A stretch of DNA of 64,000 bases from Crateriforma sp964453205 (GTDB taxonomy: Bacteria; Planctomycetota; Planctomycetia; Pirellulales; Pirellulaceae): NCBI GenBank assembly GCA_964453205.1, contig CAYVRC010000006.1:1-64000 (forward strand), written 5' to 3'. Numbering within the stretch: the stretch's first letter is position 1; the number at the start of each line of letters is the position of its first letter. The notes beneath the pieces were generated by a model, which was not told the origin of the DNA, made no database searches, and was given only the letters and a program-made list of their open reading frames with translations. The translations under genes and the position numbers were made by a program. Positions 17,933 to 28,021 of this stretch are shown one piece after another.

Positions 17933-18894
17933 CCGTGGACACCTTTCGAGGAATCACCGCTGCCCGGAGAAGCCGGTGCCTTGCCGCCCCGGGCGCGACC
18001 GATCAAGAACCTCCGCAGCACGCCTTCGTAATCCTCGTCCGTCACGACGCGGACGTAATCCACCGCGCTGACCAGCATCAAATCCTGAACGTCGCGGAGG
18101 TAGTTCCCCAGCGCGGTGTGGTAACGCTGCGACACGTCCTCGGGATCGGCAAAGACGTGCGTGTCGCCTTCCATGTCCAAAAATCGGGTCGGACGATTGA
18201 AGGCGAAATCCAGTTCTTGTCGATCCAGCAGATGAAAAATCGCCACGTCGTGCTTAGCAAAGCGGAGGTGATCGATCGCGCTGCGAAGTTGTTCCAAGTC
18301 GACGAACAAGTCCGAAGCCAATACCACCAAAGACCTCTGCCGGGTCGTCTCGGCGAACTCGTGAAGCCGATCGACCAGGCGGGTCGCGCCGCCGGCCTTG
18401 GTGTTTTCCATCACGTCGTACAGCCCCCGCAAGTGACTGGGCGTGCGACGCGGCGGAATCGTTTGGGTGATTTCCTCGGCGATGCTGGTCAGCCCCACCG
18501 CGTCGCCTTGCTGCACGGCCAAATGCGCGATCGCGGCCAGCAAACGTCGGGCGTAATCCAGCTTCGTCAGTTCGCCGCTGGCAAAGTCCATCGAACCGCT
18601 GGTGTCCAAGACGAGGTGACATCGCAGGTTCGTGTCGGCTTCGAATTCCTTGACGTAAAAGCGATCCGTGCGGCCGTAGGCCCGCCAGTCCAATCTGCGC
18701 AAGTCGTCACCGGGCACGTAGCGTCGGTATTCGGCGAATTCGACGCTCGATCCGCGGTGCGGGCTGGCGTGCATTCCCGAAACGCTGCCCAACATCGCGC
18801 GGCGTGAGAACAACGGAATGGCTGACAAACGCACCAGCGTTTGCATGTCCAAAAAGTCGCGTTGGTTGTTTTGTGGAATCATGGTTCGGGTCAC
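17929..18894 (-). CDS. DUF58 domain protein (VWA-like partner of MoxR)
   Basis: A 321-residue protein with the DUF58 signature YVPGDDLRRLDWRAYGRTDRFYVKEFE, followed by a VWA-like fold with LVLDTSGSM (MIDAS DxSxS). No transmembrane helix was seen, so it is probably cytoplasmic. DUF58 proteins are encoded almost always beside MoxR ATPases, and this one directly follows the MoxR gene. The start is taken as the GTG at 18894, which overlaps the MoxR stop as GTGA. An ATG four codons later (18882) is an alternative. Confidence 0.93.
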   Translation of the reverse strand: MTRTMIPQNNQRDFLDMQTLVRLSAIPLFSRRAMLGSVSGMHASPHRGSSVEFAEYRRYVPGDDLRRLDWRAYGRTDRFYVKEFEADTNLRCHLVLDTSGSMDFASGELTKLDYARRLLAAIAHLAVQQGDAVGLTSIAEEITQTIPPRRTPSHLRGLYDVMENTKAGGATRLVDRLHEFAETTRQRSLVVLASDLFVDLEQLRSAIDHLRFAKHDVAIFHLLDRQELDFAFNRPTRFLDMEGDTHVFADPEDVSQRYHTALGNYLRDVQDLMLVSAVDYVRVVTDEDYEGVLRRFLIGRARGGKAPASPGSGDSSKGVHG

Positions 18895-19925
18895 GACGCG
18901 GCGCGAGCGGCGACGTCGCGGACGGATTCTTCCACCAGTTGTTTGACGATCTGCTTGGCGTCGACGCCTTCGCTTTGCGCGGCAAAGGTCGTGATCAAGC
19001 GGTGCGTCAAGACCGGCTCGGCGACCGCTTCGACGTCCTCACTGCGGACCATGTACTGTCCCTCCAGCGCGGCGCGGGTTTTGCCACCCAGGATCAAATA
19101 CTGGACCGCGCGGGGGCCGGCACCCCAGGCCACCAAGCGTTTCAGCCAATCCGGAGCATCCGCTTCGCCCGGCCGGGTCCGGCGGACCAATTTGACGGCG
19201 AATTGGTAAACGTGATCGGGGACCGGGATGCGTCGCGCCAAATGTTGGAAGCGGACGATCTGTTCGCCGTCGAGCAAGTGTTCCAGCTCGGGCATCGAAT
19301 CACCGGTCGTCGTCCTTGCGATCAGGATTTCTTCGGCTTCGCTGGGATAACCCAGTTCGATCAGAAACATGAATCGGTCGAGCTGGGCTTCGGGCAACGG
19401 GTAGGTGCCTTCCTGTTCGACCGGGTTTTGCGTCGCCAAAACGAGGAACGGTTCTTCCAAGACGTAAGGTTTGCCCAGTACCGTCACACGACGTTCCTGC
19501 ATCGCTTCGAGCATCGCGGCTTGCGTCTTCGGCGGAGCCCGGTTGATCTCGTCGGCAAGCACGATGTTGGCGAACACCGGTCCGTGGACGAATTGGAACT
19601 CACGGCGGCCTTCGGCGGTGTCCTGCAAAATGTCCGTGCCGGTGATGTCCATCGGCATCAGGTCGGGCGTGAACTGGATGCGACTGAAACGCAACGAAAG
19701 CGTTTCGGCCAACTTGCTGACCAGCAACGTCTTGGCCAAGCCGGGCACGCCCATCAACAGGGAATGGCCGCGGGAGAAAAAACAGATCAACAGCTGATCG
19801 ATCACGTCGGTCTGTCCGACGATGACTTTCGCCAATTCGTCCTTCAATCTTTGGTGCGTTTGTTGAAGCAGTGCCAGGCTTTGAACGTCGTCGTCACTGA
19901 GCTGGTTCGGGGCATCTTGGGTCAC
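18891..19925 (-). CDS. MoxR-family AAA+ ATPase
   Basis: The protein has the MoxR layout: Walker A GVPGLAKT, the FTPDLMPMDITG stretch, Walker B VLADEINRAPPKTQAA, sensor-type ATQNP, and the lid domain with ARRIPVPDHVY. MoxR proteins are chaperone-like ATPases that act with VWA-domain partners on enzyme or envelope maturation. The start chosen is the GTG at 19925 (344 residues), preceded by GGAG about 11 nt upstream; a TTG at 19955 would add ten residues. It is the first gene of the run, so the operon promoter should lie in 19926-20040, but no clear box pair was identified. Confidence 0.93.
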   Translation of the reverse strand: MTQDAPNQLSDDDVQSLALLQQTHQRLKDELAKVIVGQTDVIDQLLICFFSRGHSLLMGVPGLAKTLLVSKLAETLSLRFSRIQFTPDLMPMDITGTDILQDTAEGRREFQFVHGPVFANIVLADEINRAPPKTQAAMLEAMQERRVTVLGKPYVLEEPFLVLATQNPVEQEGTYPLPEAQLDRFMFLIELGYPSEAEEILIARTTTGDSMPELEHLLDGEQIVRFQHLARRIPVPDHVYQFAVKLVRRTRPGEADAPDWLKRLVAWGAGPRAVQYLILGGKTRAALEGQYMVRSEDVEAVAEPVLTHRLITTFAAQSEGVDAKQIVKQLVEESVRDVAARAAS

Positions 19926-20040
19926 GTCCGGGGGGACTCCGCAAAAAGTTGGCAAAAGCAGGGGGGCGAATCAGCTTGGCAGAGTATCATCCGGCGAACG
20001 CGGCCGCAAATTATTCGGCTCCGACCACGTCTTTTGCCGC

Positions 20041-20085
20041 TCGGCCGCCGGGCTACTCGGCCGCCGGGCTACTCGGCCGCCGGGT
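20041..20085. repeat. 16-bp tandem repeat overlapping a stop codon
   Basis: The unit TCGGCCGCCGGGCTAC occurs at 20041-20056 and 20057-20072, with a third partial copy at 20073-20085. The minus-strand stop codon of the DHPS-like gene (20071-20069) lies inside the second copy. The protein's last residues are therefore encoded by the partial copy, and the other copies are untranslated. Confidence 0.85.
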
Positions 20086-21538
20086 TGCCGGGCCGGTGTC
20101 GGCTGGTGCGGGCGATCCGGTGCAGGTCCTCGGCCACCGTCAAGATCCCCCAGTCGAGTGCGCGGTCCTGTTCGTACTGTTTGCCCAATTGCAAGGCGAG
20201 CGTCGCTTTGGCCAATTCGTAGCCCAAGTAAAAAGCGTGCGAAGCGTCCACGTTGTCCGACTGAGGCCGTGCCAACAAGGCTTCGAACAGCCGAAACGGA
20301 TCGTCGTCGCTCAAGTGAAGGCCGGCGGAGACCAGATGAAGCGTCTGATCCTGGGCGAACAATCGATAGTTGTTGTCACGAATCGTCTCGCTGAGCTGAT
20401 CGAACATGTCGGCGGGATAGGGACGCAGCTTCGCGTCTCGCAACATGACCAAATCGTCGCTCAAACGCTTCGGCGGAATCCGTCGGGTGATCGCATGACG
20501 GACCAGCCGCCGCGCGACGTCGCATTCTCGCACCGAGGACCTGGCCCAGTTGATCACCTGGGTCGTCAACACGCTTTCGATCCGCAGTTCTTGGCAGATC
20601 GCCAGCAGCAAGAAATTCAAGCCCGCCGAATCCACATCGGTCAGCTCGGTGACGTTCCCGATCCCCATCATCATCGGCGCGTCCGGGTAAGCGGCGCGGA
20701 CTCGGGCGTAACGTTGCAGGCTGGCGAACAGGCCGGAGCCGATCGGTTCGAGGATCGCATCCAAGCGAAACGCCACGCCGTGATCGTTCAAGTAAGCCAC
20801 CGTACGGTCCAGACCGGCCGAGTCGTCGGGCGTGTCGGGAATGGCAACGACTTCGCATCCCCAATCCGGGCAGGCGTGACGATTGCTCGCGTTGACCGAC
20901 AACACCAAGTCGGCCCCCGCCGCGGTCGCCGCCGCCGCCTCGCCGACATCGAACGTGTCGATCGAAATCTTTAGCCCCAAGTCTTTGGCCGCGACAACAT
21001 AGTCCGCGATTCTCGAGCAAGTGTTCGACGGATCGCACCCGATGTCGATTCGGTCCGCGCCGTCGCCGACCAAGCGGTTCGCCTGTCGTACAAATTCATC
21101 GACCGACCGTCTCGGCACGTGATTGATTTCGGCAATGATTTCGATGTCGAATGTCGACAAGTCCGGCGGCACACGAGTCCCGCCGAACCACTCGGGCAGC
21201 TCGCGACAATCCGTCGGCCCGATCAAGATCGTTGCCCCCGATTGACGCGAAAGGTCGTCCAACCAAGCGGACTCCTGCTGATCATCCGCGTGTCTTTGTT
21301 GACGCAAAAACCCGGGCAAGACGACATGAGTGGCCGTGTCGGGAACGTCCAGATGACGCCGCAGAAACTTCGGCGTCATCAAAGCCGCCACGGTGATCGG
21401 TAACACACCAACGGTGTACGAGAATCCGTAGCGATCGGCCAGTTGCGATGCAATGTCGCGCAACGCCTCGGCGGCCAACTTGCCGGTGACGAAGTGATAG
21501 TGATGGTCCGGTTTCGGATCGCGGCGTGCGTCGTTCAT
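20069..21538 (-). CDS. DUF6513 / dihydropteroate-synthase-like protein
   Basis: About 489 residues from the ATG at 21538. An ATG three codons upstream (21547) is possible, and the frame further upstream looks noncoding. The N-terminal part (HYHFVTGKLAAEALRDIASQLA, then GVLPITVAALMTPKFL) matches the DUF6513 domain. The middle is a pterin-binding TIM barrel with IIAEINHVPRRS, DGADRIDIGCDPSNTC and ISIDTFD, as in dihydropteroate synthases. In planctomycetes and methylotrophs such proteins occur with tetrahydromethanopterin-linked C1 genes and are thought to act in that cofactor's synthesis or use; this comes from family knowledge. No other C1 gene is in the window. Confidence 0.85.
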   Translation of the reverse strand: MNDARRDPKPDHHYHFVTGKLAAEALRDIASQLADRYGFSYTVGVLPITVAALMTPKFLRRHLDVPDTATHVVLPGFLRQQRHADDQQESAWLDDLSRQSGATILIGPTDCRELPEWFGGTRVPPDLSTFDIEIIAEINHVPRRSVDEFVRQANRLVGDGADRIDIGCDPSNTCSRIADYVVAAKDLGLKISIDTFDVGEAAAATAAGADLVLSVNASNRHACPDWGCEVVAIPDTPDDSAGLDRTVAYLNDHGVAFRLDAILEPIGSGLFASLQRYARVRAAYPDAPMMMGIGNVTELTDVDSAGLNFLLLAICQELRIESVLTTQVINWARSSVRECDVARRLVRHAITRRIPPKRLSDDLVMLRDAKLRPYPADMFDQLSETIRDNNYRLFAQDQTLHLVSAGLHLSDDDPFRLFEALLARPQSDNVDASHAFYLGYELAKATLALQLGKQYEQDRALDWGILTVAEDLHRIARTSRHRPGNPAAE

Positions 21539-21790
21539 GCAACCCATCTTGATCCAGGCGTCGCCGTCTGCCCAGCGCCGTCGAAACACAAACCGAACGA
21601 AACGATGACGTTTTATGGAAACCGTGCTACCGAAAACATCTTCGCGAAAGCTAGCGACTGCTCTTGACGTATCGGATGGTTCATCTAAAACCGCGATCAC
21701 GAGAGACTCGTCGTGTGCGAACGTTCTTTGCTTTGCATCACGTGGCCGGGGTCTCTCGTTTTTTCATGCGCTAACGACAACGATGCAGTG

Positions 21791-22513
21791 ATGACTCCGC
21801 CGCAAGTGCTTTGGCAAACCGATCAAGCGATGGTCGTGATCAAACCGGTCGGCATCGCGACGCAAGCGCCGCCGGGAATCGACAGCTTGGAATCACGGCT
21901 GCGAGGTTGGCTCGGCGAGGATCATTACATCGCGATGGTTCATCGCTTGGATCGCCCCGTCGGCGGTTTGGTGTTGGTGGCGAAAACGAAACGCGCCGCG
22001 CGGTTGCTGAGCGAACAGCTCGCCAGCGGCAAAGTCGTCAAGACGTATCGGGCGATCGCTTCGGGTGTTTGGAACGCGAATGACGACGACCGGGCCGAAC
22101 CGTCCGTTTGGTGCGACTGGATTCGCAAGGTTCCCGATCAGCCACGTTGTGAAATCGTGTCGCCCGGTACGGCAGGTGCAAAGGAAGCGATCACCGAGGT
22201 CACGTGGCACGATTACGACGCCTCGGAAAACGAGACCCGTTTGACGCTCGTGCCGAAGACCGGCCGTATGCACCAGCTTCGCGTTCAGGCGGCCGCGCGG
22301 GGATTGCCGCTGCGCGGGGATTCGATTTACGGGCCCCGTGCCGACGGTTCGGCGGAAAATCCGCCGACGGCCGGCAGGCCCCGAACGCCCGAGACGCCGG
22401 CCGTCGAGCTGGCAGGAGGCATCGAGCGAGCGGGCATCGGTTTGAGGGCGGTCTCCCTGCGGTTTTTTGATCCACGGTCGGGGCGGCTGGTGAGCGTCGC
22501 GGAATCGCCGTGA
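21791..22513 (+). CDS. RluA-family RNA pseudouridine synthase
   Basis: A 240-residue single-domain pseudouridine synthase without an S4 domain. The catalytic aspartate is Asp54 in MVHRLDRPVGGL, followed by the SEQLASGKVVKTYRAI and TGRMHQLRVQAA segments typical of RluA/RluC/RluD relatives. It isomerises uridine in rRNA or tRNA; the target position cannot be assigned. The ATG at 21791 was chosen because the protein then begins right before the conserved LWQTDQAMVVIKPVG. The longer frame from 21713 adds residues with no family match. About 250 nt of apparently noncoding sequence separates it from the divergent DHPS-like gene and should hold promoters for both. Confidence 0.9.
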   Translation: MTPPQVLWQTDQAMVVIKPVGIATQAPPGIDSLESRLRGWLGEDHYIAMVHRLDRPVGGLVLVAKTKRAARLLSEQLASGKVVKTYRAIASGVWNANDDDRAEPSVWCDWIRKVPDQPRCEIVSPGTAGAKEAITEVTWHDYDASENETRLTLVPKTGRMHQLRVQAAARGLPLRGDSIYGPRADGSAENPPTAGRPRTPETPAVELAGGIERAGIGLRAVSLRFFDPRSGRLVSVAESP

Positions 22514-22530
22514 AGAGTCTGAAGCGATTC

Positions 22531-22560
22531 GGCCTTTTGATGCCAGGGCCTTTTGATGCC
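22531..22560. repeat. Direct repeat upstream of the mqnA-mqnC fusion
   Basis: GGCCTTTTGATGCC occurs twice, at 22531-22544 and 22547-22560, with a 16-bp period. It lies 18 nt after the pseudouridine synthase stop and about 90 nt before the mqnA-mqnC start. It could be a regulator-binding site or a chance duplication. Confidence 0.6.
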
Positions 22561-22649
22561 GAGTTCGTGCGGCGGTTGCCGGGACGAAGGATTCGCGGTT
22601 CATTGGGGGTGCTTCGAACCGACTCTTTCCTGACGCTTGATCGACCATC

Positions 22650-24659
<2,010 letters not shown>

Positions 24660-24859
24660 CGGTTTCGCCATCTTTCGCATTTTGCCCAGTCGTTTGTTTG
24701 GGCAGCCGTCCAGAAATGGTGCCGCAAAAAAAACGTCAAATTTCTGCGAAAACCTTAGTGGAAAACGTGTCACGCCCCTGCGGAATGATAAGGTGATCCG
24801 GTGCGTGCAACCGACAGGCGGATTGGTCGCCTGAATCGATTGATGGTCGAAGCCAACGG

Positions 24860-25207
24860 ATGGAGCAATATCTCGTGCCAGCATCTCGCCCCGACACAAG
24901 CCCCTTCGCCGACGTGGAGGCATCCATCGGCGTCGGCGTTTCTCCCCATCGCCGATCTTTGACGAAGCTGAAACATCGATTTCGGCAATCGGGCTATGGG
25001 GATCTGCAAGGCATCCGCGTTCAAATGCGTGGCCGTTTCGTTCACTTGATGGGTGAAGTCCCGTCGTTCCATATGAAGCAGGTCGCCCAAGAGATGGTGC
25101 GTCACGATCTGCCCGGTCACCGTGTCGTCAACGAGTTGTCCGTCGGCGACACGCGGCCCTCTCCTCGACGCCGCGACGATTTTCGGGTCGTCCGGCAACC
25201 CCGTTAA
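24860..25207 (+). CDS. Small BON-domain protein
   Basis: The 115-residue product has one BON-like domain at about 38-95: LKHRFRQSGYGDLQGIRVQMRGRFVHLMGEVPS, then QVAQEMVRHDLPGHRVVNELSV. That is the usual beta-alpha-beta-beta pattern ending in the conserved N-x-L/I-x-V strand. BON domains bind membranes or ligands and are usually exported. No signal peptide or transmembrane helix is present here, so it is probably cytoplasmic unless the start is wrong. About 200 nt of noncoding sequence precedes it, containing a weak inverted repeat TGCCCA/TGGGCA (24683-24704) after mqnA-mqnC. Confidence 0.7.
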   Translation: MEQYLVPASRPDTSPFADVEASIGVGVSPHRRSLTKLKHRFRQSGYGDLQGIRVQMRGRFVHLMGEVPSFHMKQVAQEMVRHDLPGHRVVNELSVGDTRPSPRRRDDFRVVRQPR

Positions 25208-25220
25208 GCAACCGTCGGAC

Positions 25221-25943
25221 CTAGAAACGTCCCGAACCGGGGTCCGTGGCAGGCTCGTTCAAGGCGGCGATCCATTCCCGCGGTTGATCGCCGTAGTCTT
25301 TGCCGGTGGCGTCTCGCAACGAACTGATCACCAACCGCTGCATCGCCGGGTCGCTGTTTTTCAATTGACCACGTAGCGAATCGACGGCCGTACGGTTTTG
25401 AAAATTCCCCAGCGCGGCGATCGCCGATTTCCGAACATCATCGTCGGTTTCGGTTCCGACGACGGCCGCGAGCATTCGCGCGGCGGCATCGTCGCCGCGG
25501 CGTCCTAGCGCTCGGCAGGCTTCCATGCGGACTTTCAGGTCGTCGTCATCCAAGCCTCGTTCGATCAACGCCAGAGCGGTTTGATCGGCCGCCTTGCCCG
25601 CCGCGGCCACGGCCAAGAATCGCATTTCCGCGCTCGGATCGTTCTCCATGATCTTGGTCAATTCGCCCATCCAGTAACGCTGACGTTCGGCCGATTGTGC
25701 GGCGATCGACGACGTCAGTTTCACGAGTTCTTGACGTCGTTGGTCATCGGTGACGCCGAGTTCCCGATCTTCTTTCCACTCTTTCATCACGAAATACGGA
25801 TTGACCTTTTTGATCGCATACAGCGGTCCGTCGTGGCATCCCGCTGCGGCAGTGGTCACGATCGCGGCCAAGCCGACGCCGCCCCACGACAGGCGACGAT
25901 TCATTCGGGCGCGGTCGGGATCGTGTGGTCGGCGATCATTCAT
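25221..25943 (-). CDS. HEAT-repeat lipoprotein
   Basis: A protein of about 240 residues. The N-terminus has a lipoprotein signal with the lipobox-like TTAAAGC before HDGPLYAIKKVNPYFVMKEWKED. From about residue 100 on, HEAT/PBS-lyase-like helical repeats are seen (MRFLAVAAAGKAADQTALALIERGL, VRMEACRALGRRGDDAAARML, VRKSAIAALGNFQNRTAVDSL). Such proteins usually act as binding scaffolds; the partner is unknown. Starts at 25943 and 25904 are both compatible with the signal. The stop lies 13 nt from the convergent BON gene. Confidence 0.8.
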   Translation of the reverse strand: MNDRRPHDPDRARMNRRLSWGGVGLAAIVTTAAAGCHDGPLYAIKKVNPYFVMKEWKEDRELGVTDDQRRQELVKLTSSIAAQSAERQRYWMGELTKIMENDPSAEMRFLAVAAAGKAADQTALALIERGLDDDDLKVRMEACRALGRRGDDAAARMLAAVVGTETDDDVRKSAIAALGNFQNRTAVDSLRGQLKNSDPAMQRLVISSLRDATGKDYGDQPREWIAALNEPATDPGSGRF

Positions 25944-26004
25944 TCGTGAGCAGACGTTTCGGAGCATCGGATGGGGCGTCACGCTCGGAGGTCTTCCGAG
26001 TTCT

Positions 26005-27408
26005 TTACGCTGGCCTGTAACAAACCGGCCGGCCCGATACCAAGGCCAGTTCGTTGAAAGCCCGTTCGTCGTGTTCCTTGACTCCGTACTGATAGGCCGC
26101 GACCGTCAATCCGCTGAGCGAAAGCAGAAACACGTTGACCATTTCCATCACCGCGACTTCGTGAAACATCCCGTTGATCACGTAGCCGGCCAGGAAACCG
26201 AGCATCGCCAAGCCCGTCGCGCGGGTGGTCGAAAGCGTCAGCGGGTCTCTCGCCAATCGCCATGCCATGGCCGCGATCATCGACAGGATCAATCCGAACG
26301 CCGCCAAACCGGTTAAACCCGTGTCCACCAAGATCGATAGAAACACGTTGTGTTGCATGTAGGGTCGGACCCTTTCCAGCGGCAAACCGTGGCTGCGGAT
26401 CGTGTGATAGGGCGGAGCGTGTTCGAAATAGTGGCCGTAGCCGTGCCCGACCAGCGGTTTGTCCTTGAACATCTCCCAGGCGACGGTGGCCAACAGAGGT
26501 CGCAGTTCGATCGACTTGGCCGCCTCGACGGCACTCAAATTCTTGTCCCGTTTGATGCTCAGCAGTTGGTCCTTCAAGCCCATCGCCATGCCGCCGGCCA
26601 GAAGGACGGCAACGGCCAATCCCAGCACCCGTACCCAACGAGGCGTGTGGACCAGGGCAACGACGCCGAGCGCCGCGATCGCCCCCAGCCAAACGCTCCG
26701 CGTCAAACTGGCGTACGTTCCGGCCGACATCAGAAGGATCAAGCCGGCGTAAAAAACCTTCTCTTGCCACGGTCGCTGGAACAATCGCACCGCGGCAAGG
26801 GTCAGCGACAACGTGATCAGCATCCCGTTGGCGACCGGATTCAACAGTGGCCCCCGCCCACGACCGAAAAATTCCCAAGACTTGGGATCGTTGATGTAGC
26901 GAGGAAAGACGAATTGTCGAAGCCCCATGACTTCGAACACCGCGGTGAGGGACAAATAAAAGCCGAGCACCAGCATCGTGTTTTGAAACAGCCTCAGGTC
27001 AGCCTCGGTCAAGCGAATCTGTCGCCCGATCGCGTAGAAGGTTGCCGGGGCGGCGACGAAGAACAGCCATCGTGCCACGGGGGAACTCCCGTCGGGCACC
27101 GCACCGCCGCGCATACAACTGAGCAAAAAATATCCGACAAGGAACGCGATCAACGCGTCGGTCCGTGTCAGCGCGGCCCAGTGCATCTGGCCCATCCGCA
27201 TGCGAATCAACAACACGCCGACGACACCGACCAGCATCATTCGATCCAAGCTGATTTGAATCGGCCCGTCGATGGCAAAAAAGGAGGGTCCCGACACGAC
27301 ACCCGCGATCATGCAGATCGTCAACAACGGCATCATCCGTCCGGCCCGAAGAACCGGAACCAACCAGACCATTCCGGCCAAGGCGAACAGGAAGATCAAT
27401 AGGCCCAT
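26005..27408 (-). CDS. O-antigen ligase-family polytopic membrane protein
   Basis: The 467-residue protein has about eleven or twelve hydrophobic helices and the large periplasmic loop characteristic of the WaaL/Wzy_C family. That loop contains GRGRGPLLNPVANGML, SLTRSVWLGAI and, before the late helices, KPLVGHGYGHYFEHAPPYH then MQHNVFLSILVDTGL. Members transfer polysaccharide or glycans from undecaprenyl diphosphate to lipid or protein acceptors. No other polysaccharide gene is adjacent, so the acceptor is unknown. The ATG is at 27408. The HEAT lipoprotein follows after about 60 nt on the same strand. Confidence 0.85.
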   Translation of the reverse strand: MGLLIFLFALAGMVWLVPVLRAGRMMPLLTICMIAGVVSGPSFFAIDGPIQISLDRMMLVGVVGVLLIRMRMGQMHWAALTRTDALIAFLVGYFLLSCMRGGAVPDGSSPVARWLFFVAAPATFYAIGRQIRLTEADLRLFQNTMLVLGFYLSLTAVFEVMGLRQFVFPRYINDPKSWEFFGRGRGPLLNPVANGMLITLSLTLAAVRLFQRPWQEKVFYAGLILLMSAGTYASLTRSVWLGAIAALGVVALVHTPRWVRVLGLAVAVLLAGGMAMGLKDQLLSIKRDKNLSAVEAAKSIELRPLLATVAWEMFKDKPLVGHGYGHYFEHAPPYHTIRSHGLPLERVRPYMQHNVFLSILVDTGLTGLAAFGLILSMIAAMAWRLARDPLTLSTTRATGLAMLGFLAGYVINGMFHEVAVMEMVNVFLLSLSGLTVAAYQYGVKEHDERAFNELALVSGRPVCYRPA

Positions 27409-27504
27409 GGAGGCGGCTTGTGCGGGTCATGACGAAAGGAACACGAGCGGGAGCGACGGCCGCCGTACCCGCGTCCCTTCAACCTACGTCACCAGCGGGC
27501 GCGT

Positions 27505-27984
27505 TTACCCGTCCAAATCGAAATCGAGTTGCTGAGCCCCCGGTTTCACTTCACGGCGAAACGGCGTCGCGGACGGATCCATCATTTCCACGCTCACCCG
27601 CGGGGCGGGCGGGCGGCCGCGTCCGCGGAAATTTTCCGGCACCAAGTCGTTGAAGATGACCCGGTGGCCGCCCACCGCCGCGCCTTTCTCCTTCGTTTCC
27701 CCTTGATAGGTCAACTCGTAGCGGCCCTGATCGTCGGTGATCGCCGAGGACATCGCGCCCTCGGTGCCGGTTTCCGGGTCGGGCATGAAATTGACCAAAA
27801 TCGAATCCGCCGGTTCGCCGCCTTTGGTCACCACACCGGTCACTTGACCGATTTCCACGCCGCCACCGCAGCCGACCGACAAGGAGGCAACCGAAAGGGC
27901 GAGCCCCAGCATCAGCGACCGACCGCAAAGCATGTTTCGATTCAAATCCGGTTGACTCACTTTTCGATTGATCTGATTGACCAT
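27505..27984 (-). CDS. Small secreted lipoprotein with a transthyretin/CarboxypepD_reg-like beta-sandwich
   Basis: From the ATG at 27984 the product is 159 residues; an ATG at 27933 is also possible. A lipoprotein signal ends in LSVASLSVGC. The mature part begins VTGVVTKGGEPADSILVNFMPD and continues TDDQGRYELTYQGETKEKGAAVGGHRVIF. This is the pattern of the short Ig-like/transthyretin-type domain common in planctomycete lipoproteins encoded beside DUF1559 genes. It follows a DUF1559 gene by about 37 nt and is likely co-transcribed. The function is unknown. Confidence 0.8.
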   Translation of the reverse strand: MVNQINRKVSQPDLNRNMLCGRSLMLGLALSVASLSVGCGGGVEIGQVTGVVTKGGEPADSILVNFMPDPETGTEGAMSSAITDDQGRYELTYQGETKEKGAAVGGHRVIFNDLVPENFRGRGRPPAPRVSVEMMDPSATPFRREVKPGAQQLDFDLDG

Positions 27985-28021
27985 CAACGCATGTTTTTCA
28001 GGCAAAGACCGTCAGCCCCAC

